Shown in pieces: positions 34,425 to 42,689 of a DNA stretch of 64,000 nucleotides. Within the stretch, counting starts at the first letter, position 1. Each line of letters starts with the position of its first letter. The position numbers and the translations under genes are program-made. The notes beneath the pieces are model-generated. The model ran no database searches. It saw nothing but the letters and a program-made list of their open reading frames with translations, and was not told the origin of the DNA. Source of the stretch: Planomonospora_B alba (GTDB taxonomy: Bacteria > Actinomycetota > Actinomycetes > Streptosporangiales > Streptosporangiaceae); contig NZ_BAAAUT010000008.1 in the NCBI RefSeq assembly GCF_039534085.1, forward strand, positions 62,001-126,000, in the 5' to 3' direction.

Positions 34425-34994
34425 ATGCCTGATGAGAGCGGAATGACTCTGCACCTTGATCCCCGCGCCCCGTGGGTGGTCTCCACCCACGAGTTGGGGC
34501 GGCAACCGGGGACGATGCGGCAGTTGCGCCTCACTCTTCCGGCACCGGCGGAGATCGGCGTCGACATGATCGGTGTCCCCAAGGACGCCGATGTCGAGCT
34601 GGACCTCCGGCTCGAGGCGGTCATGGAAGGCGTGCTCGTCACGGGCACGGCGCGTTCCCCGCTGCGGGGGGAGTGCGCACGGTGTCTGGAGCCGATCACC
34701 TCGGTGAGCGAGGTGTCGTTCCAGGAGCTGTACTTCTACTCGGCTGAGGATGCGGCCGAGGACGACCTCCTCCTGGACGGGGACCTGCTCGACCTCGAAC
34801 CGGTCTTCCGCGACGCGGTGGTGCTCACACTGCCGCTGAGTCCGCTCTGCAGTGAGGACTGCGCCGGGCTCTGCGCGGAGTGCGGGATCAGGCTGGCCGA
34901 CGCCGAGCCTGGTCACGGTCACGAGGTGATCGACGCACGCTGGGCGAAGCTGCAGGGTCTGGTTCCGGAACATAACAACGATCAGGAGAGCTGA
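34425..34994 (+). CDS. DUF177/YceD-family protein
   Basis: The 189-residue protein has the DUF177 cysteine pairs CARCLEPI and CSEDCAGLCAECG, which probably bind zinc, and the strand-rich core DVELDLRLEAVMEGVLVTGT. The family is linked to 23S rRNA maturation and is always next to rpmF, as here (one base apart). ATG 34425 or ATG 34443 (MTLHLDPRAPWV) may start it; the latter begins at the conserved part. An extended -10-like TGGTATTCT at 34381-34389 could drive the DUF177-rpmF unit. Confidence 0.92.
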   Translation: MPDESGMTLHLDPRAPWVVSTHELGRQPGTMRQLRLTLPAPAEIGVDMIGVPKDADVELDLRLEAVMEGVLVTGTARSPLRGECARCLEPITSVSEVSFQELYFYSAEDAAEDDLLLDGDLLDLEPVFRDAVVLTLPLSPLCSEDCAGLCAECGIRLADAEPGHGHEVIDARWAKLQGLVPEHNNDQES

Positions 34995-34995
34995 C

Positions 34996-35175
34996 GTGGC
35001 TGTCCCCAAGCGCAAGATGTCGCGGAGCAACACTCGCTCCCGCCGGTCGCAGTGGAAGGCCGCCGCGGTCTCGCTCGTGAGCTGCCCCCAGTGCCGCTCG
35101 CCGAAGCGTCCGCACATGGCGTGCCCGACCTGCGGCACCTACAACCGCCGTCAGGTGATCGAGCCCTCCGCCTGA
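34996..35175 (+). CDS. rpmF: Ribosomal protein bL32, zinc-binding form
   Basis: Reading from GTG 34996 gives a 59-residue protein, MAVPKRKMSRSNTRSRRSQW then KAAAVSLVSCPQCRSPKRPH and MACPTCGTYNRRQVIEPSA. The two Cys-x-x-Cys pairs make it the zinc-containing type, matching the C+ form of bL28 in this window. It starts one base after the DUF177 stop, so translation is coupled. Confidence 0.96.
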   Translation: MAVPKRKMSRSNTRSRRSQWKAAAVSLVSCPQCRSPKRPHMACPTCGTYNRRQVIEPSA

Positions 35176-35195
35176 TCGCATTCTGACTGACGGAT

Positions 35196-35229
35196 GCCGG
35201 CCGGGCGCCCCTCGCGGGCCCCGGCCGGC
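35196..35229 (+). terminator. Hairpin after rpmF
   Basis: A 10-bp perfect stem (35196-35205 with 35220-35229; arm GCCGGCCGGG) with a 14-base loop, 20 bases after the rpmF stop. It may terminate or attenuate transcription into rnc. Confidence 0.6.
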
Positions 35230-35267
35230 GTCACCGTCCGGCCCTGCGATGGCGGTCCGTCCGCGGC

Positions 35268-35318
35268 CGTGGTGGACGCCGGGGTCCGTGCACACGAACC
35301 CTCCCGGCGTCCACCACG
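35268..35318 (+). promoter_or_regulatory. 16-bp perfect hairpin in the rnc leader
   Basis: Arms at 35268-35283 (begins CGTGGTGGACG) and 35303-35318 are perfectly complementary over 16 bp with a 19-base loop, ending 82 bases before the rnc start. A stem this long in the rpmF-rnc gap is the type of structure RNase III cleaves, and rnc autoregulation is known in E. coli and Streptomyces; the role here is inference. Confidence 0.6.
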
Positions 35319-35400
35319 TCTTCGGAGTATCCGGGCGATCTCTCGTCTCGCTTCCTTCGCCATCGCGCATTCACGAACGACCGTGCGAGGAGAAGAAGAC

Positions 35401-36135
35401 GTGGCGACGAGCATGAAGCCGGTGGCCGTCGAGGCCGCGAGGGACGAGCTGGAGCGGCTCCTGTCCGTGCGACTGGACGTCGCGATCCTGGAGCGGGCGC
35501 TGACCCACCGCTCCTACGCCTACGAGAACGGCGGCCTGCCCACCAACGAGCGCCTGGAGTTCCTCGGCGACTCGGTGCTGGGGCTCGTCGTCACCGACAC
35601 GCTCTACCGCAACCACCCCGACCTGCCCGAGGGCCAGCTGGCCAAGCTGCGGGCCGCGGTGGTCAACATGCGCGCCCTCGCCGACGTGGCGCGCGGCCTG
35701 GGCCTGGGCCGCTTCCTGCGGCTCGGCCGGGGCGAGGAGGGCACCGGGGGGCGCGACAAGTCCTCGATCCTCGCCGACACGCTCGAGGCGCTCATCGGCT
35801 CGGTCTACGTGGACAAGGGCCTGGACGAGTCGTTCCGCGTCGTCCACCTGCTCTTCGACCCGCTCATCACCCGCTCGGCCTCGCTGGGCGCCGGTCTCGA
35901 CTGGAAGACCTCCCTGCAGGAGCTGACCGCCTCGGAGTCGCTCGGCGTGCCCGAGTACCACGTCGAGGAGAGCGGCCCGGACCACGCCAAGTCCTTCACC
36001 GCGGCCGTCCGGCTGGGCGGCGAGGAGTACGGCTCGGGCTCCGGCCGGTCGAAGAAGGAGGCCGAGCAGCAGGCCGCCGAGGCCGCCTGGAACCGCATCC
36101 GCAGCGCCCAGCAGGCGCGCGAGGCGGCGAACTGA
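35401..36135 (+). CDS. rnc: Ribonuclease III
   Basis: The 244-residue protein has the RNase III signature NERLEFLGDSVLGLVV (acidic site), LADTLEALIGSVYVDKG and a C-terminal double-stranded RNA-binding domain (about 165-235, DWKTSLQELTASESLG and GSGRSKKEAEQQAAEAAW). It processes rRNA and mRNA duplexes; in Streptomyces the orthologue is AbsB, a global antibiotic regulator. GTG 35401 follows GAGGAGAAG. It heads rnc-mutM-acyP, with short gaps. Confidence 0.96.
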   Translation: MATSMKPVAVEAARDELERLLSVRLDVAILERALTHRSYAYENGGLPTNERLEFLGDSVLGLVVTDTLYRNHPDLPEGQLAKLRAAVVNMRALADVARGLGLGRFLRLGRGEEGTGGRDKSSILADTLEALIGSVYVDKGLDESFRVVHLLFDPLITRSASLGAGLDWKTSLQELTASESLGVPEYHVEESGPDHAKSFTAAVRLGGEEYGSGSGRSKKEAEQQAAEAAWNRIRSAQQAREAAN

Positions 36136-36165
36136 CGGCGGTCCCGGGACCGGTCAGGAGGGGGC

Positions 36166-37041
36166 ATGCCCGAGTTGCCGGAGGTCGAGGTCGTACGGCG
36201 GGGCCTGGAGCGCTGGGTCGCCGGCCGTACCGTGGCGCGCGCGCAGGTGCTCCATCCGCGGGCGATCCGGCGCCACGTCCCCGGGGCGGAGGAGTTCGCC
36301 GCCCGGCTGGCGGGCCGGACGATCGCCTCGGCCGAGCGCCGCGGCAAATACCTGTGGCTCCCGCTGGACGGCTCCGACGCGCTCCTGGCGCACCTGGGGA
36401 TGAGCGGGCAGCTGCTGGTGGTCGAGCCGGACTCGCCCCCCGAGCGGCACCTGAGGGTCCGGCTGAGCTTCACCGACGGCGGCCCGGAGCTGCGCTTCGT
36501 CGACCAGCGGACCTTCGGCCACGTGCTGGTCGCGCCGCTGACGGCCCGGCTCCCGCGGTGGGTGCCCGAGCCGATCGCGCACATCGCGGCCGACCCCTTC
36601 GAGGACTCGTTCGACGACGAGGGGTTCGCGATCGACCTGCGGCGCAGGCGGACCGAGGTCAAGCGCGCCCTGCTGGACCAGTCGCTGATCAGCGGGGTCG
36701 GCAACATCTACGCCGACGAGGCCCTGTGGCGGGCGCGGCTGCACGGCACGCGCCCCACGGCGACGCTGACCCGGCCGAAGATCGCGGAGCTGCTGGCCGC
36801 GGTCCGCGCGGTGATGACCGAGGCGCTGGCCGAGGGCGGCACATCTTTCGACAGTCTGTACGTGAATGTCAACGGGGAGAGCGGCTACTTCGAGCGGTCA
36901 CTCGCCGTGTACGGCAGGCGCGACCTGCCCTGCCGGCGGTGCGGGACACCGGTCGTGCGGGAGTCGTTCATGAACCGCTCCTCCTACAGCTGCCCCCGCT
37001 GCCAGCCTCCCCCGCGCGCCGCCCGTAGGGTACGGGCATGA
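36166..37041 (+). CDS. mutM: Formamidopyrimidine-DNA glycosylase
   Basis: The 291-residue base-excision repair enzyme has catalytic Pro1-Glu2 after Met removal (MPELPEVEVVRRGLERW), Lys in ASAERRGKYLWLPL, the helix-two-turn-helix SLISGVGNIYADEALWRA and the C-terminal zinc finger CRRCGTPV...CPRCQ. It removes 8-oxoguanine. The stop overlaps the acyP start by four bases. Confidence 0.97.
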   Translation: MPELPEVEVVRRGLERWVAGRTVARAQVLHPRAIRRHVPGAEEFAARLAGRTIASAERRGKYLWLPLDGSDALLAHLGMSGQLLVVEPDSPPERHLRVRLSFTDGGPELRFVDQRTFGHVLVAPLTARLPRWVPEPIAHIAADPFEDSFDDEGFAIDLRRRRTEVKRALLDQSLISGVGNIYADEALWRARLHGTRPTATLTRPKIAELLAAVRAVMTEALAEGGTSFDSLYVNVNGESGYFERSLAVYGRRDLPCRRCGTPVVRESFMNRSSYSCPRCQPPPRAARRVRA

Positions 37042-37313
37042 CGGAGGTCCGGCTGACCGCATGGGTCAGAGGAAGAGTCCAGGGTGTGGGTTTCCGCTGG
37101 TGGACGCGGGCGCGGGCGTTGGAGCTCGGCCTGGTCGGCTGGGCGAGGAACGCCGACGACGGCCGGGTCGAGGTCGTGGCGGAGGGATCCGAGGAGGCGG
37201 CGGGCGCGCTGCTGGAGCTCCTCCGGAGCGGCCGGACGCCGGGCCGGGTGGACGGGGTCGTGGAGCGCTGGAGCGCGGCGAAAGGAAATCTATCGGGTTT
37301 CGTGGAGCGCTGA
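37038..37313 (+). CDS. acyP: Acylphosphatase
   Basis: The 91-residue enzyme has the signature VRGRVQGVGFRWWTRARALE with the active-site Arg and the later conserved Asn in GWARNADDGRVEV. It hydrolyses acyl phosphates. ATGA overlap with mutM. The end is GNLSGFVER, in line with the family (GxF). Confidence 0.95.
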   Translation: MTEVRLTAWVRGRVQGVGFRWWTRARALELGLVGWARNADDGRVEVVAEGSEEAAGALLELLRSGRTPGRVDGVVERWSAAKGNLSGFVER

Positions 37314-37502
37314 CACTTCCCTTGAAACCTCTCTCTGGGGTATATTTAGCTGTCGAGAGTGCCCACAGGTGCATCCATGCGGAGTGTTCAACTTGACCGT
37401 CTCCCACACCGGTGCGACTCTTGATAGGAACCACGCGCACCCCTCCCGCGGCAAAGAAGTGCGCGAACCAGTCTGGTCACTCAGCGTGGAGGACCCTTAA
37501 CC

Positions 37503-37697
37503 ATGGCGAAGGCTCTACTCGGCCACGTCGGCGGTCCTGACCCTCGGATGGTCTCGGAGATGCGCCGTCTTCAGCAGCGCGTCCGCGACCTGGAGGCAGA
37601 GCTCATCCGGCTCCAGGCCCAGAACGACGAACTTGCGGCGAGCAGCCGCGACGAGACGTTCACCGGTCTGCAGGATCGCGAGCCAGCTCTCACCTAG
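37503..37697 (+). CDS. Small conserved coiled-coil protein
   Basis: The 64-residue protein (MAKALLGHVGGPDPRMVSEM then a coiled coil RRLQQRVRDLEAELIRLQAQ and tail TGLQDREPALT) starts at an ATG 8 bases after GGAGG. I recall near-identical short proteins with the MAKALLG...GGxDPR start and a -EPALT end across actinobacteria, so it is a conserved family of unknown function. The heptad run at about residues 17-42 suggests a dimer. Its 189-bp upstream gap is AT-rich near 37322-37350 (TTGAAA ... TATATTTA) and may hold its promoter. It is not part of the mutM unit. Confidence 0.8.
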   Translation: MAKALLGHVGGPDPRMVSEMRRLQQRVRDLEAELIRLQAQNDELAASSRDETFTGLQDREPALT

Positions 37698-37812
37698 GGC
37701 CCTGTTCCTGAACCTCCGCCCGCTCGGGTGACGGATCCCGTCGTGGATACGCCGCGCGGACACGGGCTCAGGAAGAGGTTCCCCGGGGCCGGCCCGGAGA
37801 GAACACATTGTC

Positions 37813-37837
37813 AGGGACGCCTCCACGGGGCGTCCCT
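37813..37837. terminator. Hairpin terminator between convergent genes
   Basis: A 9-bp stem AGGGACGCC/GGCGTCCCT (37813-37821, 37829-37837) with a seven-base loop, followed by TGTCATG. Confidence 0.75.
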
Positions 37838-37839
37838 TG

Positions 37840-38700
37840 TCATGTCCCGTCGGCGCCGCTCCGCCCGTCCCCGTCCGTCCGCGCGGGGCGCAGATGGATG
37901 TGCCGGGAGACGAAGGAGATCTGCTCCGGCAGCACCCGGCGGCGGTAGGCGGCGTTGTGGCAGCCGTCGGAGACGCCTCCTTCGGCCGTGGCGCCCAGCG
38001 CCTTCAGGCCCTTGAGCATGGTCTCGGTCTGCTTGGCCCAGCCGTCGCGGTCGCCGCAGCCCAGCCAGACGGGGATGTCCACCAGTTCGCGCAGCGGCGC
38101 CTGCGCGGCGGTGACGGCCGGCGCCACCGCCACGACCACGGCGACCTTCCGCTCGCCCAGCTCGGCGGCGAGCCGCAGCGCCCCGGCCCCCCCGGCCGAC
38201 CAGCCCATCAGCCCGATCCGCTCGGTGTCCAGCCCGCAGTCGTCCAGGTAGGGCAGCAGGTCGCCCGCGATGTCGGCCGAGGGCCAGTCGTCGATCGAGG
38301 CCACCGCGAACCGCGCGCCGCCCGCGGCCAGGTAGCGGTCCACCGCGTAGAGCTCGAACGGGGTCAGCGCGTCGCCGGCGGCGCCGTGCAGCATGACCAG
38401 CACCGGGATCCTGCCCCGCGTGCCCGGGGGGATCCCGATCACCACCCTGCGGTCGTCCAGCGTGCTGCGCTGCAACGTGCCCGGCGGCGCCTCCGGGGGG
38501 TCGGGCATCCTGCCGCACCTGATCTGCCCGTAGGCCTTCCGGACGCCGTCGGGCCCGGCCAGGGCGGCGGCGCCTCCGAGACCCAGGAGAGTCAGGCCGC
38601 CGGCCGCCAGAAAACTTCGTCTTTTAAGCGTATTTTCCCTGGTCTGGGAGGGTTGTCGCGCTCCCCGCACGCCGCGCTCCACGTCCATGCAGGGCACCAT
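37840..38700 (-). CDS. Exported alpha/beta-hydrolase (esterase/PHB-depolymerase-like)
   Basis: The N-terminus has a twin-arginine signal (LKRRSFLAAGGLTLLGLGGA), so the protein is exported folded. The hydrolase core shows LVMLHGAAGDA (oxyanion loop), nucleophile Ser in GLMGWSAGGAGALRLA, acid Asp in WLGCGDRDGWAK and His in VSDGCHNAAYRRRVL. The layout resembles polyhydroxybutyrate-depolymerase and feruloyl-esterase relatives. Starts at ATG 38700 or ATG 38688 precede the Arg pair by about 30 residues. Substrate unknown. Divergent from smc. Confidence 0.82.
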   Translation of the reverse strand: MVPCMDVERGVRGARQPSQTRENTLKRRSFLAAGGLTLLGLGGAAALAGPDGVRKAYGQIRCGRMPDPPEAPPGTLQRSTLDDRRVVIGIPPGTRGRIPVLVMLHGAAGDALTPFELYAVDRYLAAGGARFAVASIDDWPSADIAGDLLPYLDDCGLDTERIGLMGWSAGGAGALRLAAELGERKVAVVVAVAPAVTAAQAPLRELVDIPVWLGCGDRDGWAKQTETMLKGLKALGATAEGGVSDGCHNAAYRRRVLPEQISFVSRHIHLRPARTDGDGRSGADGT

Positions 38701-38893
38701 AGGCCGTGCGCGGGCGGGTGTGGGCGAAGAACGGTAGTCTTCCCCGCTAAGGGCTCACGGCGGGCCCGGATCAGACGCCGCCCACCGGCCCGGCGCCGCG
38801 CGCGTGCGCGGCACGGGAGGCGCGGATCCGGCCCGCGTGCCGCGGCCTGCGCCGCCGCGGCCGGTGCGGAATGTCAGGACGAGGGGGTTTTCG

Positions 38894-41800
38894 TTGTATT
38901 TGAAGACTCTCACCCTGCGCGGCTTCAAGTCCTTCGCCTCGGCGACCACCCTCCGCTTCGAGCCGGGCATCACCGCCGTCGTCGGCCCCAACGGCTCCGG
39001 CAAGTCCAACGTGGTCGACGCCCTGGCCTGGGTCATGGGCGAGCACAGCGCCAAGTCCCTGCGCGGCGGCAAGATGGAGGACGTCATCTTCGCCGGGACC
39101 TCCTCCCGGGCCCCGCTGGGCCGCGCCGAGGTCACCCTCACCATCGACAACAGCGACGGCGCCCTGCCGATCGACTACACCGAGGTCACGATCAGCCGCC
39201 TGATGTTCCGCGGCGGCCAGAGCGAGTACGCCATCAACGGCGACACCTGCCGCCTGCTCGACATCCAGGAGCTGCTGTCGGACTCCGGCATCGGCCGCGA
39301 GATGCACGTCATCGTCGGCCAGGGCCAGCTCGACCAGGTCCTGCACGCCGGTCCCGAGGAGCGCCGGGCGTTCATCGAGGAGGCCGCCGGCGTCCTGAAG
39401 CACCGCAAGCGCAAGGAGAAGGCGCTGCGGAAGCTGGACGCCATGCAGGCCAACCTGACCCGCGTCCAGGACCTCGCCACCGAGCTGCGCCGCCAGCTCA
39501 AACCGCTGGGCCGCCAGGCGGAGATCGCCCGCAGGGCCGCCGTCATCCAGGCCGACCTGCGCGACGCGCGCCTGCGCCTGCTCGCCGACGACGTGCTCAC
39601 CCTGCGGACCGCGCTGGAGCGCGAGGCCGCCGACGAGGCCGCGGTCCTCGCCCGCCGCCGGGAGGTCGAGGCCGCGCTGGAGCGGGGGCAGCTGGAGGAG
39701 ACCGAGCTGGAGGCCGCCGAGGCCGAGGCCCAGCCGCGCCTGGCCGCCGCGCAGGAGACCTACTTCCGGCTGTCCTCGATCCGCGAGCGGCTGCGCGGCC
39801 TGGCCGGCCTGGCCGCCGAGCGGCACCGGCACGCGGCCGAGGCCGGCGTGGAACGGCGCGGGCGCGACCCGGAGGACCTGGAGCGCGAGGCCGAGGAGGT
39901 CCGCGAGCAGGAGCGGGTCCTCGAAGAGCTGCTGGAGCGGGAACGCCAGGCGCTGGCCCGGGCCGTGGCCCGGCGGACCGAGGCCGAGAACGCGCTCGCG
40001 GCCGAGGAGCGGAGGCTGGCCGCCGAGGCCAGGGCCGCCGCCGACCGGCGCGAGGAGCTCGCCCGGCTCCAGGGGCAGGTGGGCGCGGCCCGCAGCCGGG
40101 TCGAGGCGGCCGCAGGCGAGATCGGCCGGCTGGGCGCCGCGCTCGCCGAGGCCGAACTCCGGGCCGAGCAGGCCCAGGCCGAGCACGACGGCCGGGAACG
40201 GGACGAGCCCGCCGCCGACCCCGCCCTCGCGGAGGAGCTGGAGATCGCCCTGGAGGCCGTGGAGTCGGCCAAGCTGACCGTGGAGTCGGCCAAGGCCGCG
40301 GCCGAGGAGGCCAAGGCGGCCGTCGCCGGCCCGGACGCGGCGCTGGGCGCCGCCCGCACGGCCCTGGCGGCCGCGCGCACGGCCGAGGCGGAGGCGCAGC
40401 GCAGGGTCGCCGCCCTGGAGGCCAGGCGGGAGGCGCTGGAGCTGAGCCTGGCCCCCGGCACGGACGGCGGAGCCGCCCTGCTCGCCGCGGCCGCCGGGCA
40501 GGGCCCGGACGGGCTCGGCGCGGCCGTGCTCGGTCCGGTCGCCGCGATGCTGACCGTCCGGCCCGGCGCCGAGGCCGCCGTCGCCGCCGCGCTCGGCGGC
40601 GCGGCCGAGGCGGTCGCGGTCGGCTCGCTGGCCGACGCGGTCGGCGCGGTGGAGTTCCTGCGGAGCACCGACCAGGGCCAGGCGGCGCTGGTCATCGCCG
40701 GGGAGGGGCCGGCGGCCCCCGCCCGGCCGGCGCCGGTGGCGGGTGCCGAGTGGGCGGCCGACCTGGTGACCGTCCCCGCGGAGCTGCGGGCCGCCGTGGA
40801 CCACCTGCTGGCGGACGTGCTCGTCGTCGACGACCTGGCGGCGGCGCGCGAAGCCGTCGAGCGGCGGCCCGGGCTGCGGGCCGTCACCCGCGCCGGCGAC
40901 CTCCTCGGCGCCCACGCCGCCCGGGGCGGAGGCGCGCCGGGCGCCTCGGCGCTGACGATGCGGGCCGCGCTGGACGAGGCCGCGGCCGACCTGGAGGCCG
41001 CCCGGCTGGCGGCCGGACGGGCCGCCGAGGTCATGGAGGAGGCGGCGCAGGCCGAGGAGGAGGCCCGCCTGGCCGTGGAGGCCGCCCGGGAGCGGGCGGC
41101 CGAGGCCCAGACGGGCGTGCAGACCGCCCAGGCCGGGGTCAGCGCGGCGCAGGCCGTGCTGGAGGAGGTCCGGGGCAGGCAGCGCGACGCCGACCAGCGG
41201 GCCGCCGCCGCGGCCCGGCGGCTCGCCCGGCTCGAGGCCGCGGCCCGGGCCGCCCGTGACGAGTGCGCGCGCCTGGCCGAGGGCGTGCGGGCCGCGCAGG
41301 AGGGGCGCGAGCGGGCCCTGGCCGAGCTGGAGGAGCTGCAGGAGCGGCTGGAGGCCGCGGTCGACGCCGCGGAGCCCGCGGCCGACGAGCCGTTCACCGG
41401 GATGCGCGACGAGCTCGCCGAGCTGTGCGCGCAGGCCCGGCAGGCCGAGATGGAGGCGCGGCTGGCCGTGCGGACCGCCGAGGAGCGGGTCAAGGGCATC
41501 GCGGGCCGGGCCGACGCCCTGGTGCGCGCCGCGGCGCACGAGCGCGAGGAGCGCGCCCGCGCGGCCGAGCTGCGCGAGCGGCGGCGCCGGCAGGCGAGGA
41601 TCGCCGAGGCGGTCGTGCGGGGCACCGAGCGGACGCTGCGCGCGCTGGAGACCTCGCTCGCCGCGGCCGCCGCCGAGCGCGACGAGGCCGAGCAGGCGCG
41701 CGGGCACCTCGACGGCGCGCTGCGGAGCGCCCGCGCCCGGGTCCGCGAGCTGAGCGCGGAGCTCGACAAGCTGGTCAACCGGGTGCACGGCAGCGAGATG

Positions 41801-42598
41801 GCCCGCACCGAGCAGCGCATGCGCCTGGAGCAGCTCGCGGAGCGCGCGATGGAGGAGTTCGGCGTCGAGCCGGACGTGCTCATCGCCGAGTACGGCCCCG
41901 ACCAGCCGGTCCCGGCCGCCGACGGCGAGCCGGTGCCGTACGACCGGCAGGAGCAGGAGAAGCGGGCCAGGGCGGCCGAGCGGCAGATGGCGCAGCTGGG
42001 CAAGGTCAACCCGCTGGCGCTGGAGGAGTTCGCCGCGCTGGAGGAGCGGCACGCGTTCCTCACCTCCCAGCTGGAGGACCTCAAGAAGACGCGGCGCGAC
42101 CTGATGCTGGTGGTCAAGGAGGTGGACGAGCGGGTCGAGCAGGTCTTCTCCGCCGCCTACGAGGACGTCGCCCGCGAGTTCCAGTCGATCTTCTCCCGGG
42201 TCTTCCCCGGCGGGGAGGGCCGGCTGCTGCTCACCGACCCCGAGGACATGCTGACCACCGGCGTCGAGGTCGAGGCGCGCCCGCCGGGCAAGAAGGTCAA
42301 GCGCCTGTCGCTGCTGTCGGGCGGCGAGCGCTCGCTGACCGCGGTGGCGTTCCTGGTGGCGATCTTCAAGGCGCGGCCCTCGCCGTTCTACGTGATGGAC
42401 GAGGTCGAGGCGGCGCTGGACGACACCAACACCCAGCGCCTGCTGACCCTCTTCGAGGAGCTGCGGGAGACCTCGCAGCTGATCGTCATCACCCACCAGA
42501 AGCGGACGATGGAGATCGCCGACGCGCTGTACGGCGTGTCGATGCGGGGCGACGGCGTCACCCAGGTGATCAGCCAGCGGCTGCGCACCGACTCCTGA
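38894..42598 (+). CDS. smc: Chromosome segregation SMC ATPase
   Basis: The 1234-residue protein starts at TTG 38894 (YLKTLTLRGFKSFASATTLR), after GAGGGGG. Walker A GPNGSGKS is at 31-38, the Q-loop region GGKMEDVIFAG follows, and two long coiled coils flank a hinge (about 520-660, AAVLGPVAAMLTVRPGAEAA). The C-terminal head has LSGGE at 1141-1145 and YVMDEVEAALDD. SMC with ScpAB condenses and segregates chromosomes. Upstream in-frame ATG 38804 would add 30 Arg/Pro-rich residues and is unlikely. It is divergent from the esterase and directly upstream of ftsY. Confidence 0.96.
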   Translation: MYLKTLTLRGFKSFASATTLRFEPGITAVVGPNGSGKSNVVDALAWVMGEHSAKSLRGGKMEDVIFAGTSSRAPLGRAEVTLTIDNSDGALPIDYTEVTISRLMFRGGQSEYAINGDTCRLLDIQELLSDSGIGREMHVIVGQGQLDQVLHAGPEERRAFIEEAAGVLKHRKRKEKALRKLDAMQANLTRVQDLATELRRQLKPLGRQAEIARRAAVIQADLRDARLRLLADDVLTLRTALEREAADEAAVLARRREVEAALERGQLEETELEAAEAEAQPRLAAAQETYFRLSSIRERLRGLAGLAAERHRHAAEAGVERRGRDPEDLEREAEEVREQERVLEELLERERQALARAVARRTEAENALAAEERRLAAEARAAADRREELARLQGQVGAARSRVEAAAGEIGRLGAALAEAELRAEQAQAEHDGRERDEPAADPALAEELEIALEAVESAKLTVESAKAAAEEAKAAVAGPDAALGAARTALAAARTAEAEAQRRVAALEARREALELSLAPGTDGGAALLAAAAGQGPDGLGAAVLGPVAAMLTVRPGAEAAVAAALGGAAEAVAVGSLADAVGAVEFLRSTDQGQAALVIAGEGPAAPARPAPVAGAEWAADLVTVPAELRAAVDHLLADVLVVDDLAAAREAVERRPGLRAVTRAGDLLGAHAARGGGAPGASALTMRAALDEAAADLEAARLAAGRAAEVMEEAAQAEEEARLAVEAARERAAEAQTGVQTAQAGVSAAQAVLEEVRGRQRDADQRAAAAARRLARLEAAARAARDECARLAEGVRAAQEGRERALAELEELQERLEAAVDAAEPAADEPFTGMRDELAELCAQARQAEMEARLAVRTAEERVKGIAGRADALVRAAAHEREERARAAELRERRRRQARIAEAVVRGTERTLRALETSLAAAAAERDEAEQARGHLDGALRSARARVRELSAELDKLVNRVHGSEMARTEQRMRLEQLAERAMEEFGVEPDVLIAEYGPDQPVPAADGEPVPYDRQEQEKRARAAERQMAQLGKVNPLALEEFAALEERHAFLTSQLEDLKKTRRDLMLVVKEVDERVEQVFSAAYEDVAREFQSIFSRVFPGGEGRLLLTDPEDMLTTGVEVEARPPGKKVKRLSLLSGGERSLTAVAFLVAIFKARPSPFYVMDEVEAALDDTNTQRLLTLFEELRETSQLIVITHQKRTMEIADALYGVSMRGDGVTQVISQRLRTDS

Positions 42599-42689
42599 CC
42601 CCGGCGGCGGAGGGGTCCACCGGGGACACGGGACACCCCGAAGCCGGAAAGGTCGGACTATCACCGGCGGTCTGGGAAACTAGGCGGTT

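Noticed and set aside
37837..41259. 1140-codon frame across the esterase and smc
   Set aside because: It spans two real genes on opposite strands and is low-complexity Arg/Gly/Ala; smc motifs are clear in the other frame.
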